NCBI RefSeq assembly: GCF_002252675.1
Contig: NZ_NQKY01000003.1
Coordinates: forward strand, 124,001 to 188,000
Direction: 5' to 3'
Source: Synechococcus sp. BO 8801
GTDB lineage: Bacteria > Cyanobacteriota > Cyanobacteriia > PCC-6307 > Cyanobiaceae
Length of the DNA: 64,000 bases
The notes below the pieces were generated by a model, which saw only the letters and a program-made list of their open reading frames with translations, had not been told where the DNA came from and ran no database searches. A program made the translations under genes and the position numbers. Each line of letters starts with the position of its first letter. Positions within the stretch are counted from its first letter, which is position 1. This document shows positions 1 to 8,016 of this stretch, piece by piece.

Positions 1-2
1 GC

Positions 3-1703
3 CTTGGGCTGCACACCTTCGGCACCCTGCCGCCGCCGGCCAAGCTGGCCGAGCTGCTGCTGTGCCTGGCCCGCCCTCCCCAGGCGGGGGTGCCCGGGCT
101 CACCCAGGCCCTCGCCCTCGATCTGGGGCTGGATCTGGACCCCTGGTCCGATCCCGAGGAGGCCCCCCTCTCCGCCGGCGACCACGGGCGGCTCAGCCTC
201 CTCAGGGCGAGTGGTCCCGTGCTGCGTCACATCGGCGACGGGGTGGCCTTTCTGGAGGCCCTCGCCCTGGACCTGGTGGAGGAGGTGCTGGGTGGAGCCC
301 CCGGAACACCGACGGCTTCACCGGAGACGCCCGAGGGACCGGGGGCGGGGGCGGCTACCCAACGCGCCCTTGGCCACCTGCGCCGTGCCCTGCTGCCGCC
401 CCTGCTGGCCTGCGGCGAGGCGGAGCGCCAGGCCCTGCTCACCGGCCTGGCCGGCGGCCGCATCGCCGCCGGGCCCTCGGGGGCGCCCACCCGCGGTCGG
501 CCGGATCTGCTGCCGACGGGGCGCAACTTCTACAGCGTCGATCTGCGCGGCCTGCCGACGGAGGCCGCCTGGGACCTGGGGCGGCGCAGCGCCGAGCTGC
601 TGCTGCAGCTCCATCTCCAGGAGGAGGGCGACGACCTGCGCACCCTGGCCCTCTCGGTCTGGGGGACCGCCACGATGCGCAACGGCGGCGAGGACATCGG
701 CCAGGCCCTGGCCCTGATGGGGGTGCGGCCCGTCTGGGATGGCCCCACCCGCCGGCTGGTGGACGTGGAGGTGATCCCCCTGCGCCTGCTCGGCCGGCCG
801 CGGGTGGACGTCACCCTGCGCATCTCCGGCCTGTTCCGCGATGCCTTCCCCCAGCTGGTGGGCTGGTTCAACCGGGCCACCCGCCTGGTGGCCGGCCTCG
901 AAGAGGCCCCCGAAGACAACCCCCTGGCGGCCTCGGCCCGGCAGGAGGGCCATGGGGGTCGCATCTACGGCTCAGCGCCCGGCGCCTACGGGGCCGGGCT
1001 GCAGGGCCTGATCGACAGTGGCCACTGGGAGGAGCGCGGCGACCTCGGCGACGCCTTCCTCAACTGGAGCGCCTGGCGCTACGACGGTGATCCTGGCGAT
1101 GCCGCCAGTGGTGGCGCCATCGAGGCCACGGCGGATCGGGCCGGCCTGGAACGGCGCCTGGCCCAGGTGCAGGTGGTGCTGCACAACCAGGACAACCGGG
1201 AGCACGACCTGCTCGATTCCGACGACTACTACCAGTTCCAGGGGGGCCTGAGCGCCGCCGCTGAAAAGCTCCAGGGACGGGCCCCGGCCCTCTGGTTCGG
1301 CGACCACTCCCGCAGCCAGCGGCCCCGGCTGCACCGGCTCGAGCGGGAATTCGACAAGGTGCTGCGCTCCCGGCTGCTCAACCCCCGCTGGATCGCCGCC
1401 ATGCAGGAGCACGGCTACAAGGGGGGCTTCGAGATGGCCGCCAGCCTCGATTATCTGTTCGCCTACGACGCCAGCACCGGGCGGGTCCCCGACTGGGGCT
1501 ACGGCGCCATCAGCGCCGCCTGGCTGGAGGACGGGGCCGTGCTGGAGTTTCTGGGGCGCGCCAACCCCTGGGCCCTGCGGGACATGGCCGAACGGCTCCT
1601 GGAGGCGCACCACCGCGGCCTCTGGGACGGGGCCGATCCGGAGCGGCTGGAGCGGCTGCGGCAGCTGGTGCTGGAGAGCGAGAGCCTGGTGGAGCAGCGC
1701 TGA
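3..1703 (+). CDS. cobN: CobN-family cobaltochelatase large subunit, 3' part
   Basis: The frame is open from the first bases of the window, so the N-terminal part lies outside it and about 566 residues are visible. The family inserts cobalt into the corrin ring (hydrogenobyrinate a,c-diamide) for cobalamin synthesis, using ATP and partner AAA subunits. Conserved C-terminal CobN/ChlH blocks are visible: an FYSVDLRGLP-like strand, the LSVWGTATMRNGGEDIGQAL block, the VEVIPLRLLGRPRVDVTLRI block, and GYKGGFEMA near the end. These fit CobN rather than ChlH, but the missing N-terminus limits certainty. It converges on the next gene, and a hairpin flanks its stop codon. Confidence 0.85.
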   Translation, partial: LGLHTFGTLPPPAKLAELLLCLARPPQAGVPGLTQALALDLGLDLDPWSDPEEAPLSAGDHGRLSLLRASGPVLRHIGDGVAFLEALALDLVEEVLGGAPGTPTASPETPEGPGAGAATQRALGHLRRALLPPLLACGEAERQALLTGLAGGRIAAGPSGAPTRGRPDLLPTGRNFYSVDLRGLPTEAAWDLGRRSAELLLQLHLQEEGDDLRTLALSVWGTATMRNGGEDIGQALALMGVRPVWDGPTRRLVDVEVIPLRLLGRPRVDVTLRISGLFRDAFPQLVGWFNRATRLVAGLEEAPEDNPLAASARQEGHGGRIYGSAPGAYGAGLQGLIDSGHWEERGDLGDAFLNWSAWRYDGDPGDAASGGAIEATADRAGLERRLAQVQVVLHNQDNREHDLLDSDDYYQFQGGLSAAAEKLQGRAPALWFGDHSRSQRPRLHRLEREFDKVLRSRLLNPRWIAAMQEHGYKGGFEMAASLDYLFAYDASTGRVPDWGYGAISAAWLEDGAVLEFLGRANPWALRDMAERLLEAHHRGLWDGADPERLERLRQLVLESESLVEQR

Positions 1704-1712
1704 ACCAGGCTC
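1682..1712 (+). terminator. candidate terminator hairpin at cobN stop
   Basis: A perfect 9-bp stem (GAGCCTGGT at 1682-1690, ACCAGGCTC at 1704-1712) encloses the cobN stop codon in a 13-base loop. There is no T tract, so termination is inferred only from the position between convergent genes. Confidence 0.35.
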
Positions 1713-1727
1713 CCGGCGCCAGCGGGA

Positions 1728-2264
1728 TCAGAGCTCCAGATCCCTCACCATGGAGCGGAAGGGATCGGTGGTGCCGGGCTTGGCCGCCTGCTGGGAGCTG
1801 GCCGGCTGGGCCTGGGCTTCGGCCTCCTTCTTCTGCTTGGCCGCCGCCGGACCTCCCGGCAAGTTGGTGGGGGTCACGGCCGCGCCTTTGATGCGTTGAC
1901 CCAGTTCGGCGGCGCTCATCTGCTGAGCAAAGGTTTTCTTGACGGGCTTGGGGATGCCGCCGGTGAGGTTGACCGCGCCCTTCTCGGTGGGCTGGATGCC
2001 GGCCAGACCGGGGGTCATCTTCTCGACCCGGGCCTCCATCGAGGCGACCTCCGCCACCATCTCCTTCTCACCCGGGCTGTCGGCGTTGCCGGGGAAGGTG
2101 TGGCGGATCGTGTTGGACCGCTTCATGAACTTGACATCGCCCAGGCTGGTGGAGGCCTCGGGATCGAGGAAGAAGGTCTCGGCCTTGGGTTTGGCCTTGG
2201 CGGCAGCCTCAGGCTTGGTCACCGAGGCAGCACGGGAACCGAACAGACGATCGAGCAGGCCCAT
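1728..2264 (-). CDS. conserved hypothetical picocyanobacterial protein
   Basis: This 178-residue protein is not one I can assign a function to. The start chosen is the ATG giving MGLLDRLFGSRAA, because the in-frame residues upstream look like non-coding sequence. The middle has a conserved-looking core (SLGDVKFMKRSNTIRHTFPG, then SPGEKEMVAEV), followed by KPVKKTFAQQMSAAELGQRIKGAAV. The C-terminus is Ala/Gln/Lys-rich and low in complexity, and ends with DPFRSMVRDLEL. There are no signal peptide or membrane segments, so it is probably cytoplasmic. I believe similar proteins occur across Synechococcus and Cyanobium, but that is from memory of the pattern. It follows the PHP gene on the same strand with a 29-base gap. 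Confidence 0.6.
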   Translation of the reverse strand: MGLLDRLFGSRAASVTKPEAAAKAKPKAETFFLDPEASTSLGDVKFMKRSNTIRHTFPGNADSPGEKEMVAEVASMEARVEKMTPGLAGIQPTEKGAVNLTGGIPKPVKKTFAQQMSAAELGQRIKGAAVTPTNLPGGPAAAKQKKEAEAQAQPASSQQAAKPGTTDPFRSMVRDLEL

Positions 2265-2293
2265 CGACGCAAGGAGAAACGTGTCAGCAAACC

Positions 2294-2959
2294 CTAGCGG
2301 CCGCGGAGCACCAGCCCATGGGTATCCGTACCACAACTCATCAGAAGGCCCCGGCGCTCAAGATCGGCGGCCATCGCCTCGCACACCAGCGGCGTGGGCT
2401 GCCAGCGGCTCTGCATGGCGTAGTCGTACCAGACCTCGGCGCCATCGAAGCCCAGATCCGCCGCTGCCGCGATCAGGCGCTGGTGGGGCAGCCGGTAGCG
2501 GGCGGGGTGGGCCAGCAGCACCAGGCCCCCGGCCGCGCGGATCGCCGCCACCACCGCCTCGGCCCGCAGGGCCGGCCCCACCACCGAGGTGCCCTGCAGG
2601 TAGGGGTGGAGGGAGGGGTGCTCCGCGGCGAAGCCCAGCCCCAGCACATGGACCAGGCAGCCCTCCAGCAGACAGCTGATCTCCACCCCGCGCCAGAGGG
2701 TCGGCGTGGCTGCCCCCCGCCGGCGGTGGTCGTCCAGGGCGGCGCTGATGGCGCCATGGGCGGCGAGGCCGTGGTGGTCGGTCACGGCCAGGTGTTCCAG
2801 GCCGATGGCCACCGCTTCGGCCGCCAGATCGTCGGGGTGGAGGCTGCCGTCGCTGCAGATCGTGTGGCAGTGGAAGTTGAACCGCTCCGGGCAGCTGTCG
2901 GCCCGCACCTGGCGCAACACCGGGGTGAGGGGATGGGCGAGAGCCTCAGGCCGCAGCAC
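2294..2959 (-). CDS. PHP-domain metal-dependent phosphoesterase
   Basis: This is a PHP-superfamily hydrolase of about 221 residues; relatives (TrpH/RNase AM type) cleave phosphoester bonds in nucleotides or RNA. The metal-binding motifs are in order: HCHTICSDGS near residue 30, LAVTDHHG near 60, WRGVEISC, HVLGLGF, LAHPARY and the C-terminal CGTDTHG. It is shorter than the roughly 280-290 residues of TrpH. The GTG at 2957-2959 is chosen because an AGGAG lies seven bases upstream. This start overlaps the 3' end of hemJ by 14 bases, implying translational coupling. The true substrate cannot be told from the sequence. Confidence 0.8.
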   Translation of the reverse strand: MLRPEALAHPLTPVLRQVRADSCPERFNFHCHTICSDGSLHPDDLAAEAVAIGLEHLAVTDHHGLAAHGAISAALDDHRRRGAATPTLWRGVEISCLLEGCLVHVLGLGFAAEHPSLHPYLQGTSVVGPALRAEAVVAAIRAAGGLVLLAHPARYRLPHQRLIAAAADLGFDGAEVWYDYAMQSRWQPTPLVCEAMAADLERRGLLMSCGTDTHGLVLRGR

Positions 2960-3575
2960 CGCCACTCTCCTGCTGGGCCAGCCGTTCGGCGCGCAGCCGC
3001 CGCCAGCGGGCATAGAACTGGATCGAGGCGGCCATGAACACCACCAGGGCCACCAGGAACCAGGTGGCGGCACCGGTGGGGAACTGGTTCTTGAAGACCA
3101 CCAGCATCACCACCAGCACCAGCATCAGGGTGGGCAGTTCGTTGAGGGCCCGCAGCTGGCGGCCGCTCCAGTTGCACTCACCGCGCTGCAGCTGCCCCAT
3201 CAGCCGGTAGCAGAGGTGGTGGTAGACGAGCAGGCCCGCCACGACGGCCAGCTTGGCGTGCATCCAGGCCTGCTTCAGCCAGAGGGGCTCCACCAGCAGC
3301 AGGCCCACCGCCATCGCCACGGCCACCACCATGCCGGGGGTGGTGATGATGTTGGCCAGGCGCCGCTCCATCAGGCCGTACTGCTCCTCGAAAGCCTGGC
3401 GCAGGGACGGCTCCAGCTCGGCGGCCTCCCGGTGGTAGATGAACAGGCGCACCAGGTAGAACAGGCCGGCGAACCAGACCACGACCCCGACGATGTGGAG
3501 GGTCTTGAACCAGAGGTAGGCCTCGGGGGGCAAGGTCACAGCCAGGGTCAGGGGCAGGGACAGCGGCAGCGTCAT
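2946..3575 (-). CDS. hemJ: protoporphyrinogen oxidase HemJ
   Basis: HemJ is the oxygen-independent, membrane-bound protoporphyrinogen IX oxidase used by most cyanobacteria in heme and chlorophyll synthesis. The 209-residue protein has about four or five hydrophobic segments. The family hallmark WFKTLHIVGVVVWFAGLFYL follows a short N-terminus, with the conserved His in the first segment, and YGLMERRLANIITTPGMV and LKQAWMHAKLAVV follow. Length and topology fit the family. A short alanine-rich tail overlaps the start of the downstream PHP gene by 14 bases. The first 15 residues are Pro/Leu-rich and could be trimmed if a later start is used. Confidence 0.88.
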   Translation of the reverse strand: MTLPLSLPLTLAVTLPPEAYLWFKTLHIVGVVVWFAGLFYLVRLFIYHREAAELEPSLRQAFEEQYGLMERRLANIITTPGMVVAVAMAVGLLLVEPLWLKQAWMHAKLAVVAGLLVYHHLCYRLMGQLQRGECNWSGRQLRALNELPTLMLVLVVMLVVFKNQFPTGAATWFLVALVVFMAASIQFYARWRRLRAERLAQQESGGAAA

Positions 3576-3659
3576 GTCAGGGCCCGGGGGAGGGCGATGG
3601 GCGACGGACCGCCAAGTTAGTCGCCGTGCTGCGGTTCATCGCCATCGGGTGGGCCGGGC

Positions 3660-3977
3660 TCAGCCTTCCCCCACCAGGCGGCAGCAGCGGCGGGCCACGG
3701 CGGCGCTGTAGGCCCGGTCCACGGGGCCCTGCCGCGGGCTGATGCCGCCATCGCGGCAATCCACCACGATCCGCTCCCGCCGGCTCTCCTGGTCGCTGAC
3801 CCGGAGCCTCAGCTGCCAGTGGTGCTTGGCGCTGCGGCTGATCTCGTCGCCGCAGACCGGACCGACGCAGAGCCCCGGAGCCGCCGCCACCGGCGCCGGG
3901 ACAAACGCCAGCAGCAGCAGGGCCAGCAGCAGGCCAGCCCAACCCCCCAGACCCCAGGCCCGCACGGCTGGCCTCAT
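3660..3977 (-). CDS. exported Cys-containing hypothetical protein downstream of uvrC
   Basis: This is a 105-residue protein of unknown function. Its ATG overlaps the uvrC stop as ATGA, so it is probably co-translated with uvrC. The N-terminus is a clear signal peptide (MRPAVRAWG, then a Leu/Ala core, then [10 protein letters not shown]). The mature part has five cysteines (LCVGPVC, VVDC, RRCC) and the block [20 protein letters not shown], which suggests a small disulfide-bonded periplasmic domain. The protein could be conserved in picocyanobacteria, but I cannot name a family. Confidence 0.6.
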   Translation of the reverse strand: MRPAVRAWGLGGWAGLLLALLLLAFVPAPVAAAPGLCVGPVCGDEISRSAKHHWQLRLRVSDQESRRERIVVDCRDGGISPRQGPVDRAYSAAVARRCCRLVGEG

Positions 3978-5962
3978 CCCGCCAGCTCCAGGGGTTCCCC
4001 GTGGCGGGCCTCGGCAGCGTCGGCCGTGTCCATGGGGGGGTGAAAGTGCTCCCACACCTGGCGAGCCAGGGCCGGCCCCATGCCGGGGACGGCCGCGATC
4101 TGCTCGGGGCTGGCCAGCTGGATGGCGTCGATGGAGCGGAAGTGGGCCAGCAGGTCCTTGACCCGCTTCGGACCCAGACCGGCGATGTCGCTGAGGCGGG
4201 AGCGCTTCATCCGCTCACCCCGCTGCTGGCGGTGGAAGCTGACGGCGAAGCGGTGGGCCTCATCCCGCAGCCGCCGCAGCAGCACCACCCCCAGCTGGTC
4301 GGCCTCGGTGTCGAGGGGCTCGCGGGCGCCGGGCAGGAACACCTCCTCCCGCTGCTTCGCCAGGGAACACACCGTCAGTTCCTCGTGCAGATCCAGCTCC
4401 CGCAAGGCCTCCATCACCGCCGACAGCTGGCCCTTGCCGCCGTCGATCATCACCACGTCCGGCCAGTCGCTGAGGCCATCGGTGTGCAGGGCCGAGGCGC
4501 CGGCGCGGCGCAGGGCGGCCAGGTCGGCCCCCTCCGCCTTCGCCTGGGACCAGCGGCGGAAACGCCGCCGCATGATCTCCGCCATGGCCATGAAGTCGTC
4601 GGAATGGCCGGCGCGGATGCTGCTGCTCTGGATCCGGTATTTGCGGTAGTGCTGCTTGGCCGGCAGGCCGTCGATGAACACCACCTGGGAGGCCACCGCA
4701 TCGCTGCCCTGGATGTGGCTGATGTCGTAGCCCTCGATTCGCCGGGGGGGCACCGGCAGCTCCAGCAGCTGGGCCAGGTCCTCGGTGGCCAGCAACTGCT
4801 GCTCCGCCCCCCGCTGGGCCCGGGCCAGCTCGAAACCGGCGTTGCGCTCCACCAGCTCGATCAGATCCGCCTTCTGGCGCCGCTGGGGCACGGCCAGACG
4901 CACCTTGCGTCCCCGCCGCTCCGCCAGCCAGTCGCTGATCAGATCCTGGGCGGGCAGGGGGTGCTGCAGCAGCAGCTCCGGCGGAATCTCCACCGGCTCC
5001 ACCTGGCTGTAGTGCTCCTCGATCACCCGCTGCAGCACCTCCGCCGGGGTGGCGATGGCCGCATCGGCGGTGTATCCCAGACGCCCGACCAGCTTGCCGG
5101 CACGCATCTGGAAGATCTGCACGGCCGCCACGCGATCATCGGCCGCCAGGGCGATCACATCCCGGCTGACGGAGCTGTCCCCCAGGCTCATCTTCTGGTC
5201 GGCGGTGAGCAGGTCGAGGCCTTGCAGCTGGTCGCGGACCCGGGCGGCGGCCTCGAAATCGAGCCGCTCGGCGTAGCGCTCCATCTGCTGCCGCAGCAGA
5301 TCCAGGAGCTCGTCGTTGCGGCCCTGGAACACCATCGCCACCTTGCGCAGGATCCGGTGGTAGTCGTCGGAGCCGATCTTCTCCTGGCAGACCCCCGGAC
5401 AGCGGCCGATGTCGAAGTTGAGGCAGGTGCGGTCGCGGTAGAGGGGCTGGGGACGCTGGCGCAGCGGAAACACCCGCTTGACCACGGCCAGGGTGCGGCG
5501 CAACAGGCCCACGTCCACGTAGGGCCCGTAGAAGCGGTCGAGGGGACTGCGCAGCCGGCGGCGGCGGGTGATGAAGATGCGCGGGTAGGCCTCGCTCCAG
5601 GTGATGCAGAGGTAGGGGTACTTCTTGTCGTCCTTGAGCAGGACGTTGAAGTGGGGCTGGTGGTTCTTGATCAGGTTCGACTCGAGCGCCAGCGCCTCCG
5701 CCTCGCTGTCGGTGACGATGAACTCGATCTCGCAGACCTGGCGCACCATCAGGGCGATGCGCGGACTGATGTCGTGGGAGTCGCGGAAGTAGCTGCGCAC
5801 CCGGGCCCGCAGGCTCTTCGACTTGCCGATGTAGAGGATGCGGTCGCTGGCATCCCGCATCAGGTAACAGCCCGGCTCCGCCGGCAGCTCCCGCAGCCGG
5901 GCCGACAGCCGCTCGCGCTGGAGCAGCAGCGGTCCGACCACATCGCCGCCCGGCTCAGCCAT
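3974..5962 (-). CDS. uvrC: excinuclease ABC subunit C
   Basis: UvrC makes the two incisions of nucleotide excision repair, acting with UvrB on damaged DNA. The domains are all present in the 662 residues: an N-terminal GIY-YIG nuclease ([26 protein letters not shown]), a UVR motif near 220-255 ([17 protein letters not shown]), the RNase H-like nuclease core ([20 protein letters not shown], then MIDGGKGQL), and two C-terminal helix-hairpin-helix motifs ([19 protein letters not shown]). Length is as expected. It follows the flavin reductase gene with a 9-base gap and overlaps a small exported protein gene by 4 bases. Confidence 0.96.
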   Translation of the reverse strand: MAEPGGDVVGPLLLQRERLSARLRELPAEPGCYLMRDASDRILYIGKSKSLRARVRSYFRDSHDISPRIALMVRQVCEIEFIVTDSEAEALALESNLIKNHQPHFNVLLKDDKKYPYLCITWSEAYPRIFITRRRRLRSPLDRFYGPYVDVGLLRRTLAVVKRVFPLRQRPQPLYRDRTCLNFDIGRCPGVCQEKIGSDDYHRILRKVAMVFQGRNDELLDLLRQQMERYAERLDFEAAARVRDQLQGLDLLTADQKMSLGDSSVSRDVIALAADDRVAAVQIFQMRAGKLVGRLGYTADAAIATPAEVLQRVIEEHYSQVEPVEIPPELLLQHPLPAQDLISDWLAERRGRKVRLAVPQRRQKADLIELVERNAGFELARAQRGAEQQLLATEDLAQLLELPVPPRRIEGYDISHIQGSDAVASQVVFIDGLPAKQHYRKYRIQSSSIRAGHSDDFMAMAEIMRRRFRRWSQAKAEGADLAALRRAGASALHTDGLSDWPDVVMIDGGKGQLSAVMEALRELDLHEELTVCSLAKQREEVFLPGAREPLDTEADQLGVVLLRRLRDEAHRFAVSFHRQQRGERMKRSRLSDIAGLGPKRVKDLLAHFRSIDAIQLASPEQIAAVPGMGPALARQVWEHFHPPMDTADAAEARHGEPLELAG

Positions 5963-5971
5963 GGCCCGGCC

Positions 5972-6463
5972 TCAACCGCCGTACTGCCAGCCCGTGGCGG
6001 ACAGCTCCAGGGGGGCGGCGTCGCGGTGCAGGGTCGCCGACTTCACCTCCCCCACGAAGACGGTGTGGTCGCCGTGGGCCACCTGCCCCACCAGCGTGCA
6101 CTCCACCGCCCCGAGGGCGTCGTCGAGCACCGGCAGGCCGAGGGGCCCCAGGTGGAACGGGGCGGCATCGAACCGTCCCCCCACGCCTTTCTGGGGCTTG
6201 AAGAACACCGCCGCCAGGTCCTTCTGATCGGCCGCCAGCACGTTCAGGCAGAAGCGCCCGCTGCGCTGGATCATGCCGTTGCTGGTGGAGTCGGCGCGCA
6301 CCGCCATCACCACCAGGGGAGGCTCGAAGGAGCCCTGGGTGACCCAGCTGGCGGTGAAGCCGTTGACCTCCTCACCCTCGGCCACCCCGCAGATGAACAC
6401 ACCGTGGGGGATCTTGCGCAGCAGGGTCTTCTTGGCGGCCGCGTCCAGGGCAACGTCGGTCAT
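5972..6463 (-). CDS. flavin reductase-like FMN-binding protein
   Basis: This 163-residue single-domain protein belongs to the flavin reductase-like family with a split-barrel FMN-binding fold. Typical motifs are GVFICGVAEGEEVNGFTASW, the strand PPLVVMAVRADS, GRFCLNVLA, and a VECTLVGQVAHGDHTVFVGEV block near the C-terminus. Such domains in cyanobacteria occur alone or fused to diflavin flavodiiron proteins; here it stands alone. The electron partner is not evident. It heads a minus-strand group with uvrC and is divergent from coaD. TAGAGT at 6488-6493 on its strand is a possible -10 box. Confidence 0.85.
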   Translation of the reverse strand: MTDVALDAAAKKTLLRKIPHGVFICGVAEGEEVNGFTASWVTQGSFEPPLVVMAVRADSTSNGMIQRSGRFCLNVLAADQKDLAAVFFKPQKGVGGRFDAAPFHLGPLGLPVLDDALGAVECTLVGQVAHGDHTVFVGEVKSATLHRDAAPLELSATGWQYGG

Positions 6464-6535
6464 GGGGTGGGCGGAAGGGATCGCTGGACTCTAGGAACCC
6501 GCCCGGGTCGGGAACCTGCCATGGGCCCGTCTCCA

Positions 6536-6541
6536 TAGGCT
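6536..6541 (+). promoter_or_regulatory. candidate -10 box TAGGCT for coaD
   Basis: TAGGCT ends only six bases before the coaD ATG, so a start of transcription about seven bases downstream would give a leaderless or nearly leaderless mRNA. No ribosome binding site is visible before this ATG, which is consistent. Inferred from the recurring TANNNT pattern in the window. Confidence 0.4.
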
Positions 6542-6547
6542 GGTCGG

Positions 6548-7051
6548 ATGCGAGCCCTCTATCCCGGCAGTTTCGATCCCCTCACCCTGGGCCACCTCGA
6601 CCTGATCGAGCGGGCGGCCGGCCTCTTCGACGGGGTTGTGGTGGCGGTGCTGATGAACCCCTCCAAGCAGCCCGCCTTCCCCCTGGAGCGGCGGCTGGAG
6701 CAGATCCGCCTGGCCACCGAGGGGATCGCCGGCATCGAGGTGGGCCACTTCGACGGCCTCACCGTGACCTACGCCCAGGCCTGCGGCGCCCAGGTGATCC
6801 TGCGGGGCCTGCGGGCGATGAGCGACTTCGAGTTCGAGTTGCAGATCGCACACACCAACCGGACCCTGGCCCCCAGGGTCGAGACCCTGTTCATGGCCAC
6901 CGCAGCCCACCACAGCTTTCTCAGCAGCTCGGTCGTGAAGGAGGTGGCCCGATTCGGCGGGGACGTGGGTCATATGGTCCCGCCGGGAGTGGCGATCGAC
7001 CTGGAGAGGCTCTTTAATCGACAGGCAGCTCCCGGAACCCGATATGGCTGA
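6548..7051 (+). CDS. coaD: phosphopantetheine adenylyltransferase
   Basis: CoaD transfers AMP from ATP to 4'-phosphopantetheine to make dephospho-CoA, the fourth step of coenzyme A synthesis. The 167-residue protein starts with [21 protein letters not shown], which holds the nucleotidyltransferase TxGH-type motif. [17 protein letters not shown] and the C-terminal [20 protein letters not shown] (the ISSxxxRE-like segment) complete the active site. The length matches the bacterial family. The 3' end overlaps the start of the following coiled-coil gene by 8 bases. Confidence 0.96.
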   Translation: MRALYPGSFDPLTLGHLDLIERAAGLFDGVVVAVLMNPSKQPAFPLERRLEQIRLATEGIAGIEVGHFDGLTVTYAQACGAQVILRGLRAMSDFEFELQIAHTNRTLAPRVETLFMATAAHHSFLSSSVVKEVARFGGDVGHMVPPGVAIDLERLFNRQAAPGTRYG

Positions 7052-7991
7052 GGTCCGTTTCACCGTCCTCGATCAGCTGGATCAGCTGGAGGACATCGTT
7101 CTCGACGGCAGCCGGATCCCCTTCAGCGGCGGCCGTCTGGTGAACGAGCAGGACGCCATCGAGATGATGGATGCGCTCCGGGAGGCCCTGCCCGGCCAGA
7201 TCTCCCAGGCGGAGGACCTGATCCGGCAGCGGGAGGGCTTCATCGAGAAGGCCCGGGTGCAGGCCGAGGAGATCGTCACCCAGGCGCGGCGCGAGCGGGA
7301 GCAGCTGATCAACGCCGCCGCCATCCGCCAGGAGGCGGAGCGCCAGGTGACGGAACAGCGGGAACTGGCCCGTCAGCAGTGCGAGCAGATGGTTCTGCAG
7401 GCCCGCCAGCAGGTGGCCCAGACGGAACAGGAACACCAGGCCCGCATGGCCCAGTTCGAGCAGCAGTTCGCCGGCCGCCGGCAGCAGCTGGAGCAGGAGG
7501 CCCAGCAGCGGCGCCAGCAGCTGGAGCAGGAGGCGGCGGAGCGCAACCGCCAGCTGGTCGAGCAGCACGAACGCAGCCGGGCCCAGGCTCTGCAGGAACT
7601 GGAGGGCATCCGCCAGGAGGGTCTGCGGGTCCAGCGGGAAAGCCAGGCGGAGGCGGAGCGTCTCCACGCCGACGCCCTGCAGTTCCGTCAGCAGACCCAG
7701 CAGCAGTGCGATGCCCTGATCGCCCGCACCCGTCAGGAATCGGCCGCCATCCAGGAGGGCGCCAACCGTTACGCCGAGCAGGTGCTCGGGGAACTGGAGG
7801 TGCGTCTCAAGGAGCTCAGCCAGGTGGTGCTCGGCGGCCGGCGGGAGCTGGTGCGGCTGCAGTCCCAGGAGACCCAGGCCGCCAGCCGTCCCCCCGAAGC
7901 CCCCATTCCTTTGGAGAACGCCGCCGTCGACCGGGCCCGTCGCGCCGCCGGCCGTCTGCGCCGTGCCGCCAGCCGGGGGCTGGCCAGCTGA
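7044..7991 (+). CDS. coiled-coil protein, DivIVA/ATP-synthase-b-like, unknown function
   Basis: This 315-residue protein is dominated by a long predicted coiled coil from about residue 55 to 260, rich in Gln, Glu and Arg, with strings such as [20 protein letters not shown]. The N-terminal 50 residues form a separate block ([20 protein letters not shown], then [19 protein letters not shown]). The C-terminus is Arg/Ala-rich and basic. It has no membrane segment or signal peptide. The pattern suggests a scaffolding or cell-division protein, but nothing shows this directly. Overlap with coaD suggests translational coupling. Heavy Gln/Glu repetition may make similarity searches misleading. Confidence 0.7.
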   Translation: MAEVRFTVLDQLDQLEDIVLDGSRIPFSGGRLVNEQDAIEMMDALREALPGQISQAEDLIRQREGFIEKARVQAEEIVTQARREREQLINAAAIRQEAERQVTEQRELARQQCEQMVLQARQQVAQTEQEHQARMAQFEQQFAGRRQQLEQEAQQRRQQLEQEAAERNRQLVEQHERSRAQALQELEGIRQEGLRVQRESQAEAERLHADALQFRQQTQQQCDALIARTRQESAAIQEGANRYAEQVLGELEVRLKELSQVVLGGRRELVRLQSQETQAASRPPEAPIPLENAAVDRARRAAGRLRRAASRGLAS

Positions 7992-8016
7992 GGCGTTCGC
8001 CTCGGAGCCGCCTCAG
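7988..8016. terminator. bidirectional hairpin across two convergent stop codons
   Basis: CTGAGGC (7988-7994) pairs with GCCTCAG (8010-8016). The TGA of the coiled-coil gene lies in one arm and the TGA of the opposing carboxypeptidase gene in the other. The 15-base loop can itself fold (GAGGC/GCCTC around the first arm). No T tract is present. Confidence 0.45.

Noticed and set aside
4001-6538. An 845-codon open frame opposite uvrC and the flavin reductase
   Set aside because: High GC at third positions keeps opposite-strand frames open. The translation is Gln/His/Gly/Leu-rich without domains, and the other strand encodes clear UvrC.
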